DNA of 64,000 bases from Daucus carota subsp. sativus. Its lineage: Eukaryota > Streptophyta > Magnoliopsida > Apiales > Apiaceae. Positions 36,959 to 47,642 of this stretch are shown one piece after another (position 1 is the stretch's first letter; every line of letters begins with the position of its first letter). The stretch lies in the NCBI RefSeq assembly GCF_001625215.2, contig NC_030383.2, positions 56,906,949 through 56,970,948 on the forward strand, written 5' to 3'. The position numbers and the translations under genes are program-made. The notes beneath the pieces are model-generated. The model saw only the letters and a list, made by a program, of their open reading frames with translations, had not been told where the DNA came from and made no database searches.

Positions 36959-39900
36959 CTATGAGTTTACTGGTTTGCCGTTCAACTTAGGGAATGGGTC
37001 CTGTTTACTAAGCACAACAACTTTGCTCTTGTGAGCAAAGTAACCCTTCATGAGATTCTTGTATATTAAGATGGCCATTATACATTCAACCTGCACAAGT
37101 TAGCCATGTCACAATATTTGAGTATTAATTCAGAACATGAAGCACATGTCACAATATTTGGGTAGTTCTGAACATGACGCATATAGCTTGAGGCAAAAAC
37201 AGAGACCCTGAATTATCTTACAAACAAGAAATTTTGAAAACTATGTACCTCATCAACATCCATGTCCATCTCAAGCCATTTCAATGCTTTGACAATTACT
37301 TCTAATTTAACCTGGTGCGCTTTTGCTGGATCCTTCTGCTTTTGGATGATATAGCTGGCAGTTCACCATCAAGAAGGTCAGTGTTTTTTGGTCGGTGCAG
37401 CTGTAGTATTATGTTAAAAAAAAACTTACATTTTCTTTACAAGTCTTTGGTATACTTGAAGCTCTAACTTCTCAAGGACAAGATAAACACCTGACCTTAG
37501 AAAGCTGTGGAAAGAGGATTGTACTGAACTTCAACTTTTCTTTTTAATAGTAACTATTACGGAGTACAATGGAATTATTAAGAAGCTTACCGATCTTCAT
37601 GCTTCTGAAGAGCATTTCGAAGAAGTCGGAGATCACCTCTTCTCATAGCTAGCACAACGTCACTGTACTGCAAAAACGTGATATATCAATACTTCATTCA
37701 ATATGTGGGCAAACAGGCAACTCTGTATATGTTAGTACTAAGTCTTGGAGCTATATACTTGATTAGAATTAGATGAAGTTTTAGGTAAGAAAATTACAGA
37801 TATATGTAAATCCGATATACCTCAACCAGATTATATTTCACGAGGAGCGAATTTTCAGGTAAGATGCCAATCGAAAGCTTGACAGGTATCAGGTACTTCA
37901 AGATCATCCTATGGCAACACGAGACGGTAGATAATTATAAACAATACTCATGATTATTATTTCCACAAGCCCTTCAACAATAAAAAGTTCATCTCAATTA
38001 TTTTGTCTTAGTGCTACTCTACTAAACATTTCAGTTGAAAAAGAATTTTTCAATGATTGTCTATGATAAGTTTCGAAAAGAATAGACACTTGTTAAAGAG
38101 AGAAATCGTCGTCTAGATTAGAAGACATGAGAAGTATATTGATTCATCAAATAAAATATGTAGAGAAACTTATAAGCAAGACCAAACAAAATAAAAAAAC
38201 TTGTGTCCAATATGTATAAAGGCAAACTATCTAGTGTATCAGTGGCGATAAGGATCTTATAGGCACCTCAGAAAATCACGTTTACTGCTAAAAAACAGTT
38301 CCGTACTCTTTCTTAGCTCTTTAGTGCATCCATCACCTGATGGAACTATGGAACACTAAACAAAATAAATGCACACATCAAGAAACCTGACTCTTACCTT
38401 ATATTTGCTTCCCTCCGAGGGTTGCAATGCATTAAAGCATAGGATAATTTCTGATCAGCCTGAAAAATACAAATACCAAAACTATTTGAAAAAAGAAGGT
38501 AAGCAGCAACTTGCAAGCAGTTAATAATAAAATATTGAATCACTTAAAGCATAACGCTGATACACATCCAAAAGTAGGTTCTGCTGATTTAGGTATATAT
38601 ACAGAAAGCATGGGATAAAGTAAATTGACAGAATTCAAGACTACTCACCGCAGGAAAGTTTTCATTGAACACCTCCAGACGACCTGTGTAATACATGTAT
38701 GTAACCTAGGATACAAGAACAAAGTTACAGAAGAATGAAAATTCTTGACATAACATTTAACTTGCATACTCAATTTGGCTTATGATTTTGATAATTAGTA
38801 CACATTACATACCTTATCCCGGACAGGAAATTCCTCAAAATCAAATATTCGTGCAGTTTCTATGCTACGTATCACACTTCGGCATAAATGAACAGTGCCC
38901 AGCTGCATCATGGTCAAAAGATTACCTCTTACTAGTTAAAATGACATAATTTGCAAGTTAGATGGTTGTTCAATCATGCATGCGTGAAAAAAGACAAACT
39001 CAATACTGAGATGACAAAATATTGTTACACGACAAGCATCGGCACTTAGTATGGTGTCCCCACAAGTGAGACGCACACAACTTTTAGTTTTATATTTTCA
39101 CATTTTGTAAAGACTTTGCCTCACCACCATAACAAGATTACTCCGAGCACAATCTCTAGGCAATGAGGACTTACCTCCAGCCACTATGTCACATAAAAAT
39201 ATATTCTCTAGTATAACTGACAAGAAATGAGGGGATGGTAAGAAAATTTAAACATGAAAGAGAGCGAAAAAGAAAGGGTTACCTTAAAATATATTTTGAA
39301 CAATTGACAAGTCACATATAGAGCTCCAACACGTTTCGGGCCTTTCCCCTACAACATAAAGTTTTCTATCAAAAACCTATTGTAGTTCAAACAAATTTCC
39401 AAAGAATCTAGCTTTTTGAAAATATTGACATTCATGTAGATAGATGTTAAAATCACAGCTGTAGATTGACTAGATAAAAAACTAGTAAGGAACCAGACTT
39501 AATATTTTTCCTTAATCAGATGTATTCTTGTTATTACTGTTTCTAAAAATTGTTATCTGCGAATTCCCAAGTAAGTAACTATTACAAACTGAGATTATAT
39601 GCTAGAATTCAGTTGGGAAAAAAGATAAATGATTTACATACTTGTCCAAGTATTACAATGAGGCTATGCCTCTATAGCCTATATATAGGACAAACTGAAG
39701 GATCTACTGCCGATAACACTACTTACTGTAGTAAATATAAATTAATGCTGATATAACTTCCAGGCTATACACAAGTTCTACACTTCTACTGCAGTAATTA
39801 TGAAGACAATGACGTCATTGTCATGACCTAAGTTTGATGATGTCATGATACCAATCTGATATTTAACAGCAATGCACATATAAGGTGGAACCGGAGCAGG

Positions 39901-41734
39901 ACAACTAATATACATAGATGATCAAGGACCCAAGAAAAACAACATATTGATTAAGGAACAGCTATATTTCAGGTTTCACTCCCTTTCATATCAAAACATG
40001 AAAGATTACAGTTTGTAGTTTTCCATATTCATAGTAATAGGTTGTACAATTGAATTGGTAGTCTTTGTTACGAATCTTCTATGGGAACAAGCACCCAAAG
40101 CCAAAATTATGTTCCTACAGCGGTTGTATCTCGAAGCATGAAACTGTGATTAGATTGATGCTGTGACAGCATTGTGGATTAATTCGTGTGTCCACAACGT
40201 TACAACGACTTGATATTTTAGTATAGGCATGTTTAGATTAAACAAATCTTACATTTCTCAAAATACCAAAACAAAACATGATGAGCCACTTTAAATTACT
40301 GTAACACAGCTGCACACAGTTACATTGATTACAGATACAGAAGAGAACATCAAGGCGTTGCCAATAACATACTGTGGTTCGATCAACAATGTCAAAAAAA
40401 ATAAAATTAATTACAAAACTATTTAACAACTAAAGCTGTTTCATGAGTTGCAAAATTTCAAGTCAATAAAGAAAACAAAAATATAGAACATACAGCAAGA
40501 ACTCCAAACACTTTCATAAGGTATGAGCCAGCTGCCTTCAACTTGTCAGGAGTTTTCCCGTTGGAGGCCAACTCTCTATCAGCCTACATTGAAAAATATA
40601 TTCTTAATTAAACTACACACAAAGAAAACAATAATATTAACAACAAATAGTAACGTGGTCGAATTATATATAGACACGATTCCCTCTTTCCCCCACAGCC
40701 CACATTACTCATACCAAACAGCAAACATACATCCCGACAAAGAGTCATATATTTGTCCACATTATAGTATATACAGACACACACAATGCCCTAACATGTC
40801 ATATATTATAAACCCAATAGATACATATACACAATGAGCAACTTCTAAAACCACAACCAAGCAGGAGACCGATTTGAATAACGACGCTAATGTGCTGGAT
40901 TACAGGATCAACCGTCGAGATAAGACATGACTAACTTACCTTAAACTACATAATTTTCTAGTAGAAATTCAGGGGAGGGGATTCCTTATGTTACAATTTG
41001 TAACAAACAGCCAGGGTGAGTAAAATACTAATAATTTCATTCATATTGATGGGTTCGATAAAATGCAGCTCCTCTATCCAACATTTCTCACTCAACAGCT
41101 TCCATACAAAAATTCACATAGCAATAAACCAATAATAGACTAATATGTAAAACTTCCGAAAATCCATACAAACAAGCTATGTAAAAAACCCAAAAAACAA
41201 CAGTAGCAGTAGCAAGTAACATTACCCTTTCAGCAAGAACCCTAATTTCATAAACAACAACAAACAAAGCCTCCAAAGCCCAAGCCGATTCCCAGTTCCT
41301 AAACTCCTGAATAAAAGAACTGCACCCACAAAATACACACACATAAAATCACCAAAACCCCTAAAAAAAAGCACTAAAAATTCAAAAATTCAAGAAAATT
41401 AAGAAATTAAAGATGCATACTTTGCAGCCTTTTCATAAGCAACATAAGAATCAACGAGATGGGCAATCCTGTAATTCTGAAAAGATCTAAAAAGCGGAGT
41501 CACAATGTCAGGATAGTTATTGTTATGAGCCTGTCTGATGAGTTTATTAGTGGCATCTTCTTGAAAGACATTGAGAGCATCAGCTAGAGAGAGAAGATGA
41601 GGAGAGTTCGAGGAGAGAGACAGAAGGGTCTTGAGAGAAGAGACGTCTTGGTATGAAACGGCGTCGGAGAAGCGGTTGAGATAGTCGGTGATGCGGTGGT
41701 GAGCTTCTCCCATGCTTATATATGAACCCGCCAT
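36959..41734 (-). CDS. EER5: PCI-domain protein, EER5/THP1/PCID2-like (TREX-2 complex), 12 exons, 416 aa
   Basis: Homologue of Arabidopsis EER5 (At2g19560), yeast Thp1 and human PCID2, a subunit of the TREX-2 mRNA-export complex at the nuclear pore; in Arabidopsis loss alters ethylene responses. Exons (plus coordinates, gene order): 41421-41734, 41226-41319, 40494-40583, 39283-39348, 38813-38902, 38649-38705, 38398-38459, 37821-37908, 37591-37667, 37430-37504, 37249-37354, 36959-37090; 1251 nt in one frame with GT/AG introns. Family signatures visible are MGEAHHRITDYLNRFSDAVS near the N-terminus, QEFRNWESAWALEAL, KGPKRVGALYVTCQLFK, MYYTGRLEVFNENFPAAD, the PCI winged-helix part RRGDLRLLRNALQKHEDRFL, and the C-terminal KSKVVVLSKQDPFPKLNG. 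Length is as expected for the plant family. The gene is tail-to-tail with the WD40 gene. Confidence 0.95.
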
Positions 41735-42009
41735 TGCTGTGTTTCTGTACACGTTTTTTCTTTCTTCAACTGACCAGAATTTATATAATTAGTTGAAGTC
41801 TTGAAGATGATTGAAAAAAAAAAAAAAATCAGGAGTATTAATCATCTGCCCAAAATCGATAACTTTTTATAATTTTAATTTAATTTTTAGTTTCTAACAG
41901 TATCAAATATGCACTCTAGTAAAACAAACATGATTTGAATTGATTGATTGACAATATACTAATAATAATCCCTAAACAAACACTTTACAAAAAATTAGGG
42001 TTTTCTCTC
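41735..42009. other. Upstream region of the EER5-like gene
   Basis: Short promoter region for the minus-strand gene. No clear TATA box could be fixed. A T/A-rich run lies at about 41815-41828. Confidence 0.4.
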
Positions 42010-42695
42010 TGCCTCCTCTGTTTTGAGAGTCGACTCCCGTGTCTAGTCACAACTTCTCCATCTTCTAAATCTTCATCCCGGTTAATCATCTTCGCTCTCC
42101 CATCCTCTATTATGTATTTCAGTTTTTCAATAAACCAAGATCAGTGAGATCTTGTTGAATACCTTGTTATCAAGGTCGTGCCCATATTTTTGGGATGTTA
42201 GTATGTCATGTTTTGTGTTTTGTGTGTATTTTCGTATCGTTGTTAGAGGTTTCTCTAAAAAGGATTCATACGGTATCTTGTGTGATCTGTAAGACTTGCA
42301 TCGATTCTGGGATGACGGTGGATATCGCAAAAGCTCACCTTTCACAACAATTTTTTTTTCATATATTGGGAGTCCTTGTTGCTCCAATATCAGTTGATAC
42401 AACTGATAATTCTAAATGTTGGGCTACAGATGATGCTTATGTGAAGGTCAGTTGTGATGCTACCAGTTTCATAGGTGATGTAGGTTGGATTGCTCGATAT
42501 TTCATTGTATTACTTTTTAGATCAAAGAATTTATATATTCTATGTGTTAAGCGATCTGAAAACAAAACGAGTATTTGTGTAGATCGTTCTTTGTATCACA
42601 ATCAGATTGTAGTTGACAGTTCGGGGGTTTGTCCTGACTGTGTTCCGATAATTGATTTTTGTTAATAAAATTATTTGTTTGTCAAAAAAAAAAAA
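42010..42695 (+). mobile_element. Non-LTR retroposon copy C, plus strand
   Basis: Shares AAAGCTCACCTTTCACAA, TTGCTCCAATATCA...TGTTGGGCTA, TATTCTATGTGTTAAGCGAT and CAGTTCGGGGGTTTGTC with copies at 23868-24320 and 24361-24965, and ends TTGTTTGTC plus about 12 A residues. A 155-codon frame (42195-42665) runs through it but shows no recognisable domain and is not conserved as an open frame in the other copies. The 5' border is uncertain. Confidence 0.6.
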
Positions 42696-42995
42696 ATATT
42701 GGTTTTCACAATATACTTATTATAGTAAAATTTCAAATATGTATTATAGTAACATGACCAAATAATTTTCGGAATAATAAAAAAAAATTAAATTTATCAA
42801 GAGTGCCAACATTATTTTGTAATATTATCAAATGAATTTTAAAGAGATCCTATGCTAATTATTAGTAGAACTTTAGTAAATTAAATTATATGATCATTTA
42901 TTTCGACGAAAATATAATAAAGAAAATTTGTTCAATCAATGAATAAATACTTTTAATTTTTTTATATATTATTAAGAAGATACAAAATAATCATA

Positions 42996-43226
42996 TATTC
43001 TCTCCGTTCAATGGGAGTGTTAATATTAACTATTTGCATGCATTTTGAAACTCTTATAAAGTGTAGTTTTATAATGTTTTTTTTATTTTTTTTCTAAATA
43101 AAAGTTTAAACATCATACCTTTATTCAGAATCTCATTTTTAAAAAGAAAATAATAAAACTATATTTTAATGAAGTCTTAAAAAACGTGCCAAAAATGATG
43201 TTAACAATCCAAACAAAGGAGTATTA
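42996..43226. mobile_element. Degenerate Stowaway-like MITE
   Basis: The left end TATTCTCTCCGTTCAATGG and the right end CAATCCAAACAAAGGAGTAT are imperfect inverted repeats. The interior has AAACTCTTATAAAGTGTAG, closely similar to a segment at about 57115-57145 in another decayed copy. Confidence 0.55.
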
Positions 43227-43280
43227 TAACACAAATGTTGATTTTTATTGACCACCCCAAGCAGTAAACATAATTCGAGT

Positions 43281-44545
43281 TACTGATAGAGCATATATTT
43301 ATATATGCTTTTATATGATTTTATTTCCATAATTTTAGTATTTTGTAAATAATCGGATTATTACTAATTGATTTTAAGTGTTTAATGGCAGGAAAATAAA
43401 TATTTTTAAAGTTGGATTAAATCAAGCTTCATTGGGCTTAATCAAGTGAAAATTCGTATTTTACGGGCTACCTGCACAAGTTTGGGCCATAACTTGAACT
43501 CTGGACGTCAGAATTGGGCGATTCAACAGCCCACGCGAAGATATCGGAATTTTCTACAAATTTAAAGTGGTCCAACTATCTAAAGACAAAAGGATCAGCC
43601 CAGAATCAGGCCTCAAAGTCAGCCTACGAATTTTTTTTCAGAATCTAACTTGTTTTAGGAAATTATATTTGTTTTTGAAGGAAACCATTAAAAACACTAT
43701 TATTAGGGTTGGTATTATTAGAGAAATATCGAAGAGAGTGTATTGAGAGATAGAGAAAGCTTTGGGAGATAACTTGAGCAAAGATTGAAGGGATTCAGTC
43801 AAAGTTCGAGAGATTTCGTCAAGTTGTATTCTCTTCACTCTTGTACTATTGTGACATGATTTCAGTTATATATATATTCATGTTTTCTTTAATTGTTATG
43901 GGTAACTAATCCTCTAATCCGAGGATTGGGGAGTATTTGTTGGCTTAATATGTTTGTTTGAGCTAATATCCCGATTTCTCTATGTATGCTAATCTATCAT
44001 TGAGCGCTTAACACAGTTATAGGAGTCGCGAACCTGTAATTGTATCTATAGGATTTATAATGGATCGGGAGAGGATTTATATTTTTTGTACATGATATGA
44101 CAGACATAACTCGATTAATTAATCGGGAGATTATTAGGCGAGTTGTGAAACAGAAAATCCTTGGTTCGTGATAGCTTATAATTTGGTTTTGATTGATCAT
44201 AGGAGTGAGTTCAAGATTAAATTATAGGTATTATTTTGTATCTTGGGAGAGAACATTATAATCAATAGAAGGATTGTTTTTAGCAGAGTAGAGACTTGCA
44301 TATCACGATTGATTGACATTCATTGTAGCCAGCAAAGAAACCTAATTCTTGGATTGCTTTTTACCATCGTTAATTCATCCTTTTAATTGCTTATTAGTTT
44401 AATTTAGTTGATAGTAAAAAACCACATTTATTCTCTAAACTTCTAAATAGAAAGGAGTAATATACTTGATTTGATTTTGTATTCCGTCCTTCCTTGAGAA
44501 CGAACTTTATATAATTTCACTGCAAGAGTTACGTTCGAGTTAGAT
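43281..44545 (+). mobile_element. Probable solo LTR of a Ty3-gypsy-like retrotransposon
   Basis: About 1.26 kb without coding capacity, starting TGATAGAGCATATATTTATA and showing the GTTATGGGTAACTAATCC motif and C-rich PROMPT-like end regions often found in plant gypsy LTRs. No internal domain or second LTR. TTCGAGTTA occurs near both edges (43277 region and 44537 region) but is 9 bp rather than the 5 bp expected, so the borders are unsure. Confidence 0.45.
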
Positions 44546-44909
44546 CGCATCATAATCATCTTTGCAGAACTACCTACCGAACCATCAAATCGCTACCTAC
44601 TCTAGTACTGCCGAAATATGGCAGTATGGCCGCCAGATGTCCTTGTATCTTTGCAGATATCGATAAATGAACTTGTATAAGTTTTTGTTTTCGATATAGT
44701 GTGATAGAAAGACAGAGTTCGGATTCATTTACCTGTGGGGTTGGGCAAGGATTCATAGTTTAGAAGAGAGAAACGCTAAAACTGTTAAACATCTGGTCTA
44801 GTGTATATATATGGGAACCATGGTGGCCTTAATTTCAATCTTGCTACAAGCAAGGTTATATAGTTAATACACTTTATACACAGACAGATCATAGATGATC
44901 TTATTAGAT
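44546..44909. other. Intergenic / upstream of a possible small secreted peptide gene
   Basis: No gene seen. GTGTATATATATGGG at about 44800 could serve as a TATA region for the frame starting at 44910. Confidence 0.35.
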
Positions 44910-45607
44910 ATGAAGCAGCACACAGTCACCTTTGCATTTCTGTCTCTCATTCTCATGTCTAATGTTTCGGGACAATCAGCGGCAACATTATTAAAAGGGG
45001 ATGAGAAACTTGGTGGAAGGAAAGCTCAGGCAGGAGAGTCCATTACTAGCAAACTTGGTAATTCCTGGTTTATCCTGCTGCTTAAATAAGACCTGTTTAT
45101 CATAATACTATATATTTCATTTACGAGGATCAATTATATTATAATACCCCGCGGTTCTCCTTAATCTCAAAATGTTAGGAAAATGTTTTTTTATGAGGAT
45201 CAATTATATCATAGCACTCCCCTCAGTCCCTCAAACCCATTTTGGGTCGAGAGTGGATCATCGACGCCCATCACAAAGTCAAACTCGCCCATCACAGAGT
45301 CAAACTCGAGTATTCCGTCAGTCAGCGATACCATTTTAAAATGACCAGTTTTTAGAAAAGGCTTTTACAAGGATCATTATATTATAACAACTCTTAACAA
45401 GTGTACCGTAAGACTATGTTCAATTTGATTGTCATATATGATCCCACTGTTTCAGGAATCGAAGACTGCACCTTTCTGTATTATGTCGACTGCACTCAAG
45501 GAATCTGCTATTGCCATTTATCATCAGTAACAGCATCAGAAGGATGCGAGCAAGTAAGTGACATGAAAGCTCAATCAAGAGATACCTTTAATCCTAATGG
45601 TAACTAA
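44910..45607 (+). CDS. Possible small secreted cysteine-rich protein, 2 exons, about 99 aa
   Basis: Exon 1 (44910-45057) encodes MKQHTVTFAFLSLILMSNVSG, a clear signal peptide, and ends at a GT donor. Exon 2 (45456 onward, after TTTCAG) restores the frame as GIEDCTFLYYVDCTQGICYC and then EGCEQ, giving five cysteines in about 40 residues. It either runs to the stop at 45605-45607 or is spliced again at the consensus donor GTAAGT at 45554. The pattern is reminiscent of small apoplastic Cys-rich peptides, but I do not recognise a family. The 398-bp intron holds three GAGGATCAATTATAT-like repeats. It may be a partial or decayed gene. An upstream in-frame ATG lies at 44895. Confidence 0.4.
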
Positions 45608-46259
45608 ATACCAATTGCATAGGCAAAATGACTGTATAATCATCATTATTAATAAATAAGACAGCTACATTGTCAAACTGAAGATATCTTCCTCCTTGGC
45701 GACGTGCAGTCACACTACATGTCCATTACAGTTGCCTCTGGAGACAAACTAAAGAATGTTATTCGAACGTGATGTTATATCTTATTATACTTTTGCTTTC
45801 AGGGAGACTTTTCTTTATACGCAATCAGCATTACATTCCTTTAGTTACATGATGTCCCAGAGCCCTGGCAGCTGCAGACATGTAGATTTAGTCTTAAAGT
45901 TGGTGCCCTGCATCAGCAAAAGAAATCAATGATGAGAAATCAAATTATTTCCGCGGTGCAAAAACAATGTTTCCCTGGTTTCAGAACAATGCAAACGTAT
46001 GATCGAAGATTTAATTGGACAAAACATGGCATGACCTATAATCATGAAAAGTTCCATTGACAAAGAATCAAGTTGTAATAAAGTTAATCCGGTGGCTATT
46101 CGTTCTTTTGGTCTTTTCATTTTGTCGATATATTATTGTTTTCATCATAATTTGTTCATCAAAGTGCTGCTAGCTACCCTTCATCTTATATACCATATCA
46201 TATTATACTCAGAAAAAAAATAAGAAAAATTCTCATATTTGATTTGAGAAAACATTCAA
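45608..46259. other. Upstream region of NPP copy 1
   Basis: No gene recognised. It may hold further exons of the small secreted peptide gene and distal promoter of the first NPP gene. Confidence 0.4.
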
Positions 46260-46265
46260 ACCTTC

Positions 46266-46349
46266 CAATATATAATGACAAGTAATCGCACCCCAAATCA
46301 CAGAAAGAACTTAAACACTTGTTCGCCAAGAACACTCTCTGCATTTACC
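46266..46349 (+). promoter_or_regulatory. TATA region and leader of NPP copy 1
   Basis: CCAATATATAATGACAAG (TATATAA at 46269-46275) aligns with CCCACTATTTAATGACAAT upstream of copy 3 and CCCACTATATAACAACAAT upstream of copy 4. CACTCTCTGCATTTACC directly precedes the ATG at 46350 and is matched in copies 2 and 3. The ATG at 46275 overlaps this TATA region, so it is not a translation start. Confidence 0.6.
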
Positions 46350-47642
46350 ATGACTTCGAATATAACTTTATTCCTAACTGCAGCCTTCCTCTTTTTATCT
46401 TCCTCTGCTTCTTCTCTTCCTCCTTCCAGACTCCTCCTTGGCCGCCAACTCAACAAACTTCCTCATCCTGTTGTTATCTTGATTTCCTGTGATGGCTTTC
46501 GATTTGGGTTCCAACACAAAACACCAACTCCAAATATCAAACGTTTAATTAGTCAAGGGACAGAAGCCGAAACAGGCCTAATTCCTGTTTTCCCAACACT
46601 AACATTTCCAAATCATTACTCAATTATCACTGGCTTGTATCCAGCTTATCATGGAATTGTTGGTAATTCTTTTATTGATCCAAAAACTGGTGACTCTTTC
46701 GATCAGCAAAATTTTGACTCGAAGTGGTGGCTTGGGGAGCCTTTGTGGGAAACTGTAGTGAATCAAGGCCTCAATGCTGCTACATTTTTCTGGCCTGGCT
46801 CTGAGGTGAATAGAAGTTCTTGGACTTGCCCGTCAAAATATTGTAGACAGTTTAATAAATCTGTACTGTTTGAGGAGCGAGTTGATACAATCTTGAGTTA
46901 TCTTGATTTGCCAACTAGTGATATTCCATCTTTCATGACATTGTATTTAGACGATCCAGATGCTCAGGGTCACAAGGTTGGCCCTGATCATCCTCAAATT
47001 ACTGAAGCTGTTGCTAACATTGATAGGCTGGTAGGAAGAATGATTAGCGGTTTGGAGAAACGAGGGATTTTTGAAGATGTTCATGTGATCCTGGTTGGTG
47101 ACCACGGAATGGTTGGTACATGTGATCAAAGGCTAATCTTTTTGAAAGAATTAGCTCCATGGATTGACATTCCAGAGAACTGGATTGAGAGATACACTCC
47201 ATTACTTTCTATTCGCCCACCACCTAATGTCTTAGCGGATGATGTTGTTGCCAAGATCAACAAGGGATTAAACTCTGGGAAAGTTGGTAATGGCAAGTAT
47301 TTGAAAGTGTATCTTAAAGAGAACCTGCCTAGTCGGCTGCATTACTCAGATAGTGATCGGATCACCCCCATTGTTGGATTAGCTGATGAAGGATTTAAAG
47401 TGGAGATGAACATATCAGTAGCTAGACAATGTGCAGGAGCACACGGGTATGACAATGCATTTTTCTCAATGAGGTCCATATTCATCGGCCATGGTCCTAG
47501 GTTTGCTAAGGGAGTAAAAGTGCCTTCTTTTGAAAATATCCAGATTTACAATTTGGTTACATCGATCCTCAATATAAAGGGTGCTCGCAATAATGGTACG
47601 TCATCTTTTCCTAAGAAGGTTCTTTTGCCTCGCCACAACTAA
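46350..47642 (+). CDS. Ectonucleotide pyrophosphatase/phosphodiesterase (NPP), tandem copy 1, 430 aa
   Basis: Type I phosphodiesterase/nucleotide pyrophosphatase of the alkaline-phosphatase fold; it hydrolyses pyrophosphate or phosphodiester bonds in nucleotides and nucleotide sugars in the secretory pathway or apoplast. Intronless. The start at 46350 gives a signal peptide (MTSNITLFLTAAFLFLSSSA); the upstream ATG at 46275 overlaps the TATA region and is rejected. Two-metal site and nucleophile are complete: Asp48 (ISCDGFRFG), nucleophile Thr85 (PTLTFPNHYS), Asp204 and His208 (DPDAQGHKVGP), Asp251 and His252 (VGDHGM), His365 (GAHGYDN). Cysteines and N-glycosylation sequons (NRSS, NKSV, NNGTSS) fit a secreted protein. 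Arabidopsis has a comparable NPP tandem cluster (At4g29680-At4g29700, from memory). Substrate cannot be predicted. Confidence 0.93.
   Translation: MTSNITLFLTAAFLFLSSSASSLPPSRLLLGRQLNKLPHPVVILISCDGFRFGFQHKTPTPNIKRLISQGTEAETGLIPVFPTLTFPNHYSIITGLYPAYHGIVGNSFIDPKTGDSFDQQNFDSKWWLGEPLWETVVNQGLNAATFFWPGSEVNRSSWTCPSKYCRQFNKSVLFEERVDTILSYLDLPTSDIPSFMTLYLDDPDAQGHKVGPDHPQITEAVANIDRLVGRMISGLEKRGIFEDVHVILVGDHGMVGTCDQRLIFLKELAPWIDIPENWIERYTPLLSIRPPPNVLADDVVAKINKGLNSGKVGNGKYLKVYLKENLPSRLHYSDSDRITPIVGLADEGFKVEMNISVARQCAGAHGYDNAFFSMRSIFIGHGPRFAKGVKVPSFENIQIYNLVTSILNIKGARNNGTSSFPKKVLLPRHN

Noticed and set aside
42195..42665. 155-codon gene
   Set aside because: It lies wholly within retroposon copy C, has no recognisable domain, and the frame is not kept in copies A and B.
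43272..44550. MULE insertion marked by the 9-bp repeat TTCGAGTTA
   Set aside because: No inverted ends match at these borders, and the interior resembles a gypsy LTR; the repeat may be chance.
46275..46349. Upstream ATG extending NPP copy 1 by 25 residues
   Set aside because: The ATG overlaps the TATA region conserved in all copies, and the extra residues are not shared by the paralogues.
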